Assembly (NCBI GenBank): GCA_017410585.1 | Contig: JAFQQM010000037.1 | Coordinates: 23,968-87,967, forward strand | Direction: 5' to 3' | DNA length: 64,000 nucleotides | Source: Clostridia bacterium | GTDB lineage: Bacteria; Bacillota; Clostridia; Oscillospirales; Acutalibacteraceae | Shown here: in pieces, positions 60,561 through 64,000 of the stretch | How positions within the stretch are numbered: position 1 is the stretch's first letter | Layout: each line of letters opens with the position of its first letter | The notes under the pieces: generated by a model | What the model was told of the DNA's origin: nothing | Databases searched by the model: none | The model's input: only the letters and a program-made list of their open reading frames with translations | Made by a program: the position numbers and the translations under genes

Positions 60561-63500
60561 ATGGATAAAAAGCGGTTGATAAAAGAGTTTGCCTCGCCGT
60601 CGGCTGAATGGCGCGGAAAACCCTTTTGGGCGTGGAACGGAGAGTTGGAAGAAGCGGAACTGCGCCGCCAGATCGGCGTGATGCAGGAGATGGGCTTCGG
60701 CGGCTACTTTATGCATTCCCGTAGCGGTCTGATCACCGAATACCTTGGCGAGGAATGGTTCTCCCTGATCAACGCCAGCATCGACGAGGGCGATAAGTTG
60801 GGGATGGAATCGTGGCTGTACGATGAGGATCGCTGGCCCTCCGGCAGTGTCGGCGGCATCGTCACCGAAGATCCCGCACTGCGTCAGCGGTCGTTAAAAT
60901 TAACCGAAATGTCCCCCGAATCGACGTTGCCGGAAGAGCCGCTTTTGGCGCTGTTTATCGCGGACGTGCAGGATATCAACGTCTATGCGTACGAGCCGGT
61001 CGCGTCTTTGGAAGAGGCCGCCGTCCGCATCGCCGGTAAGACCGCCGCCGAGACGGTCGGGGGATGGAAGGTACTTGCCTTTACAGAGCATGTGATCGAA
61101 CCCTCGTCCTTCTATAACGGCAACACCTACATCGACACGATGAACCGTCGCGCTACCGAGCGGTTTCTGCAACTGACCCACGAAAAATACGGGGTATATT
61201 GTGGTGAAAAGTTCGGGCATTCTATCAAGGGGATCTTCACCGACGAACCGCACCGCGGCGACGGTATGGGAAACAAGACGGTTTTGGAAGACGGCCGTAT
61301 CACCTGCTCCATCGGCTGGACGGGGGATCTGTTTGAGCAATTCGAAAAACGCCACGGTTACGATTGTCGCCCGCTGTTGCCGGAACTGTTTTACCGTCCG
61401 CACGGAGAAAAGGTCGTCCCGATCAAGCACGATTATTTCGAGACCGCCAACGATCTGTTTTTGGAGCGGTATATGCAACCGGTCAACGATTGGTGTGAGC
61501 AACATAACCTCATTTTGACCGGTCACGTACTGCACGAAGATGAGTTGACCAGTCAGGCGGCGGTCAACGGTTCGCTGATGCGCTCGTATTCATTGATGGG
61601 CATTCCCGGCGTGGACGTGCTGGGCTCGGAAAATTTCAACTATTGGGTAGCCAAGCAGTTGTCTTCCGCCGCCCGCCAGAGCGGTCAACCGCGTATGCTT
61701 TCGGAACTGTACGGTGCGACCGGTTGGGATCTCAATTTTAAGGGCCATAAGCGGATCGGTGATTGGCAGGCGCTGTTTGGGATCAACCTGCGCTGTCCGC
61801 ATCTTTCGTGGTATACGATGGAAGGGGAGGCCAAACGTGATTACCCCGCCAGCATTTTGCACCAATCGCCGTGGTATCGCTATTATGATCAACTGGAGGC
61901 ATATTATGCCCGTTTCGGGTTGTTGCTGGCACAAGGCCGCCCCGCTTGCGATCTGTTGGTGATCAATCCGGTGGAAACGACTTGGTCGCAAAGTTATCTC
62001 GGTTGGGCGGATTGGTTGCATTGCAACAACGATGACGTGCGAAAATGGGAACAGCATTATTACGATCTGTTCTATATGCTGTGCGGTAACCACCTTGATT
62101 TCGATTACGGTGACGAGCGTCAATTGGCGGATTTCGCGGCGGTGGAGACCGATGAAAACGGTGCTTACCTGCGTGTGGGGAAGATGACCTACCGTACGGT
62201 GCTGGTCAGCGGTCTGCTCACCGTCCGCGATACCACGCTTTCCTTGCTGAAACGATTTGCCGATGCGGGCGGCAAGGTGATCTTCGCCGGCGATCCGCCG
62301 GCTTACGTGGCGGCAATTCGCTCGGACGAGGCCGCCGAATTTGCCAAAACGGTAACGCATATTCCGTTTGATGGGCCCTCGCTGGCGGCGGCGCTCAAAC
62401 CGTTGACCCCCGATTGCATCGACGTGTTGACCGCTGACGGTCAGCCGGCGACGTCGGTGTATGCACAGATGCGTTGCCTGCCGGACGGCTATGCCTTCGC
62501 GTTACTGAATACCTTACCCGATACTCCGCAAACGGTGACCGTCCGCGTATTGGCGGACAAGCCGCTGTTTGCCGAGCGTTGGGATCTCGCAAACGGTGAC
62601 CGATCATCCTATCCCGCCACCGCCCGTGACGGGGCGGTGGAGTTGACCGTTTCTCTGCCGGCGGCCGGTACCGATGCGTTCGTGCTGACCGATACGGCCG
62701 AAACGTTGCCGGTTTTTGTCCCGCAAGGGGAGACGGCCGAACTGCGTCGTTTCACCGGCGATTGGGAATATACCCTCAATACGCCAAACGTCTGCGTGTT
62801 GGATTTTGCCCGTTGGCGCTGGCAGGGCGGTGACTGGCAGGAAGAACAGGAGATCCTCCGCACCGATGCGGCCGTTCGCCGTTCGATCGGTATCGAGACC
62901 CGTAGCGGCGAGATGTTGCAACCGTGGTTTTCCAAAGGATTCGATCAGCAGGTATACGGTCGGTTGGAATGGGAATTTACCTTCTCGGTGGAGAGAATGC
63001 CGGAAGGTCCGCTCTTCCTCGCCGGTGAACGCCCCGAAAATCTGTCCTATTGTGTCAACGGGACCCCGTTGACCGCCGACGGTGACTGGTGGGTGGATAT
63101 CTGCTTTAAGCGGATGCCGATTCCTGCCAACACGCTGCGCATCGGGGAAAATACCGTTACCGTTACGGCGGATTTTCGCCGTGCCACCAATCTGGAGGCA
63201 TTGTATCTGGTGGGCGATTTCGGCGTCCGCCTCGACGGTCACCGCTGTGTGTTGACCGCCTTGCCCGAAACGGTAGGCAGTGGCCATCTGGCAGAATACG
63301 GTCTGCCGTTTTATACCGATGAGATCACCTATCGCCTGCCGCTCTCTGCGTATGCAGACGTCACGGTGGCGGAAGACGAGCGTATTTGGCTGTCACCGGT
63401 TTCTTTTGGCGGTAGTTTGCTGAAGGTCAAGGTTGGGGAGAAGGAGACGTATCTGTGCTGGGATCCGTACGAAGCCGACGTCACCGATGCGGTGAGAAAC

Positions 63501-63692
63501 GGTCTGCCGATCGAGGTGACCGTTGTCGGCACCCGCCGCAACCTGTTTGGCCCGTTGCATCTGTTGCCGCCGGTCGTCCCTGCCCACGGTCCGAATGAAT
63601 TTTTGACCGTCGGTGACGCTTGGTCGCCAAACCATGCGTTGGTAAACGCCGGCTTGACCGGTGTGGTACTGAAAAGGGAGAAAGCCAAATGA
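60561..63692 (+). CDS. GH106-like alpha-L-rhamnosidase (putative)
   Basis: 1043 residues, AAGGGGGA upstream of ATG. No signal peptide, so cytosolic. The opening EWRGKPFWAWNGELEEAELRRQIGVMQEMGFGGYFMHSR and then LYDEDRWPSGSVGG, KGIFTDEPH and GHVLHEDELTSQ resemble the large GH106-type rhamnosidase-like enzymes with an N-terminal barrel; the C-terminal half is beta-rich with a galactose-binding-like end. Family assignment is by overall resemblance plus the rhaM neighbour and is therefore less certain than the fold class. It probably hydrolyses rhamnose-containing oligosaccharides from rhamnogalacturonan. The stop overlaps the next short frame by 4 bases. Confidence 0.8.
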   Translation: MDKKRLIKEFASPSAEWRGKPFWAWNGELEEAELRRQIGVMQEMGFGGYFMHSRSGLITEYLGEEWFSLINASIDEGDKLGMESWLYDEDRWPSGSVGGIVTEDPALRQRSLKLTEMSPESTLPEEPLLALFIADVQDINVYAYEPVASLEEAAVRIAGKTAAETVGGWKVLAFTEHVIEPSSFYNGNTYIDTMNRRATERFLQLTHEKYGVYCGEKFGHSIKGIFTDEPHRGDGMGNKTVLEDGRITCSIGWTGDLFEQFEKRHGYDCRPLLPELFYRPHGEKVVPIKHDYFETANDLFLERYMQPVNDWCEQHNLILTGHVLHEDELTSQAAVNGSLMRSYSLMGIPGVDVLGSENFNYWVAKQLSSAARQSGQPRMLSELYGATGWDLNFKGHKRIGDWQALFGINLRCPHLSWYTMEGEAKRDYPASILHQSPWYRYYDQLEAYYARFGLLLAQGRPACDLLVINPVETTWSQSYLGWADWLHCNNDDVRKWEQHYYDLFYMLCGNHLDFDYGDERQLADFAAVETDENGAYLRVGKMTYRTVLVSGLLTVRDTTLSLLKRFADAGGKVIFAGDPPAYVAAIRSDEAAEFAKTVTHIPFDGPSLAAALKPLTPDCIDVLTADGQPATSVYAQMRCLPDGYAFALLNTLPDTPQTVTVRVLADKPLFAERWDLANGDRSSYPATARDGAVELTVSLPAAGTDAFVLTDTAETLPVFVPQGETAELRRFTGDWEYTLNTPNVCVLDFARWRWQGGDWQEEQEILRTDAAVRRSIGIETRSGEMLQPWFSKGFDQQVYGRLEWEFTFSVERMPEGPLFLAGERPENLSYCVNGTPLTADGDWWVDICFKRMPIPANTLRIGENTVTVTADFRRATNLEALYLVGDFGVRLDGHRCVLTALPETVGSGHLAEYGLPFYTDEITYRLPLSAYADVTVAEDERIWLSPVSFGGSLLKVKVGEKETYLCWDPYEADVTDAVRNGLPIEVTVVGTRRNLFGPLHLLPPVVPAHGPNEFLTVGDAWSPNHALVNAGLTGVVLKREKAK

Positions 63693-63757
63693 GTTGGACG
63701 TATGAATATGCCGACCGCACCGAGCGGTTGGAGGATAAGGAATGGAATCAGATCTGA
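63689..63757 (+). CDS. Short ORF (22 aa), possibly a truncated gene start
   Basis: MSWTYEYADRTERLEDKEWN... begins at ATG 63689, overlapping the stop of the GH106-like gene as a coupled cistron would, and stops after 22 codons. AGGGAGAAA lies 7 bases upstream. The next 56 bases carry no gene and then the interspersed repeat begins. It looks like the start of a third operon gene that was cut off, but a true micro-ORF is possible. Confidence 0.35.
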   Translation: MSWTYEYADRTERLEDKEWNQI

Positions 63758-63813
63758 TCGGGGACTCCATCGTTTCCGGCAGGTTGCACGCGATGAATCC
63801 GTTGTATCCGTCC

Positions 63814-64000
63814 GTATACCATAAGCGAGCCAAACTCGCAACGGTTTTTAGAAAGAAAGCGGCGCGATACGGCCTCTGATTGCTCGTCATACGCCAGTAT
63901 GCGCTCGCAATCATCGTTGTCTCGCTAACCGTTTTCTTTTCAAAAAACTGCTTTGCACCGCCGGTCTTATGGATTTTGGGATGATTTTCGTGTTTTCGAC
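63814..64000 (+). repeat. Interspersed hairpin repeat, copy B (cut by window end)
   Basis: Same 187 bases as 47179-47365, ungapped, with 6 differences seen by eye (four in the first 30 bases, one in the AAGCGG arm, one at GGTCTT). It contains the same palindromic core and the same TTGCGA-N17-TATAC promoter-like end, here pointing back toward the rhamnosidase gene on the minus strand. Confidence 0.92.

Overview
The window looks like a chromosome segment of an endospore-forming, plant-glycan-degrading Gram-positive bacterium of class Clostridia, most likely an uncultured Oscillospirales/Ruminococcaceae-type gut or rumen organism. The support is a cotJA-cotJB-cotJC spore-coat operon, strong AGGAGG ribosome binding sites, near-consensus sigma-A promoters (TTGACA-N17-TATAAT), a CIRCE operator in front of htpG, a dockerin and cohesin domain, and many glycan genes. 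No rRNA, tRNA, CRISPR array, prophage or transposase was seen. The taxonomic call is inference; no composition statistic or search was run.

Layout. 1-6.5 kb: end of serC and serA (serine synthesis), a BspA-type leucine-rich-repeat lipoprotein, the TrkA/TrkH potassium uptake pair and the cotJ operon. 6.5-10.7 kb: flavodiiron protein fprA and a MATE transporter, a DUF4250 protein, and an M20 amidohydrolase. 10.7-15.7 kb: uxaA/uxaB (galacturonate catabolism) and two AraC-type regulators. 15.7-36.9 kb: the most unusual part, described below. 36.9-47.2 kb: glycerol kinase, a DUF2975/XRE pair with a DUF4153-type membrane protein, a diacylglycerol kinase-like protein, htpG, a GT2/GtrA pair and an acyl-CoA synthetase. 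47.2-64 kb: an interspersed hairpin repeat, then HAD phosphatase-ROK-GH35 beta-galactosidase, a lipoprotein, a CapD/FlaA1-like nucleotide-sugar enzyme, a PTS-EIIC-like membrane protein with nicotinate phosphoribosyltransferase and a GH3 enzyme, PAP2, rhamnose mutarotase with a GH106-like enzyme, and a second copy of the repeat at the window end.

The 16-37 kb cluster runs on the + strand and diverges from an AraC-type regulator. It encodes a secreted single-cohesin protein, a 50-residue acidic peptide, a lipoprotein with a TIM-barrel-like putative glycosidase domain, a sugar ABC transporter (binding protein and two permeases, no ATPase), and an 1853-residue secreted protein made of about ten repeated beta-rich modules, an internal type I dockerin and a second copy of the putative glycosidase domain. 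It continues with a 2319-residue protein with about fifteen copies of the same module and a C-terminal membrane anchor, a third copy of the glycosidase domain without a signal peptide, and a second small acidic peptide with its own promoter and terminator. My reading is a compact cell-surface glycan capture system: docked extracellular enzyme, membrane-tethered module tower, lipoprotein enzyme, importer and cytosolic enzyme. It combines a mini-cellulosome-like cohesin/dockerin pair with a module family I do not recognise. Flanking uxaAB, rhaM, GH106-like, GH35 and GH3 genes make pectin-type polysaccharide a reasonable guess for the substrate, but nothing in the sequence fixes it.
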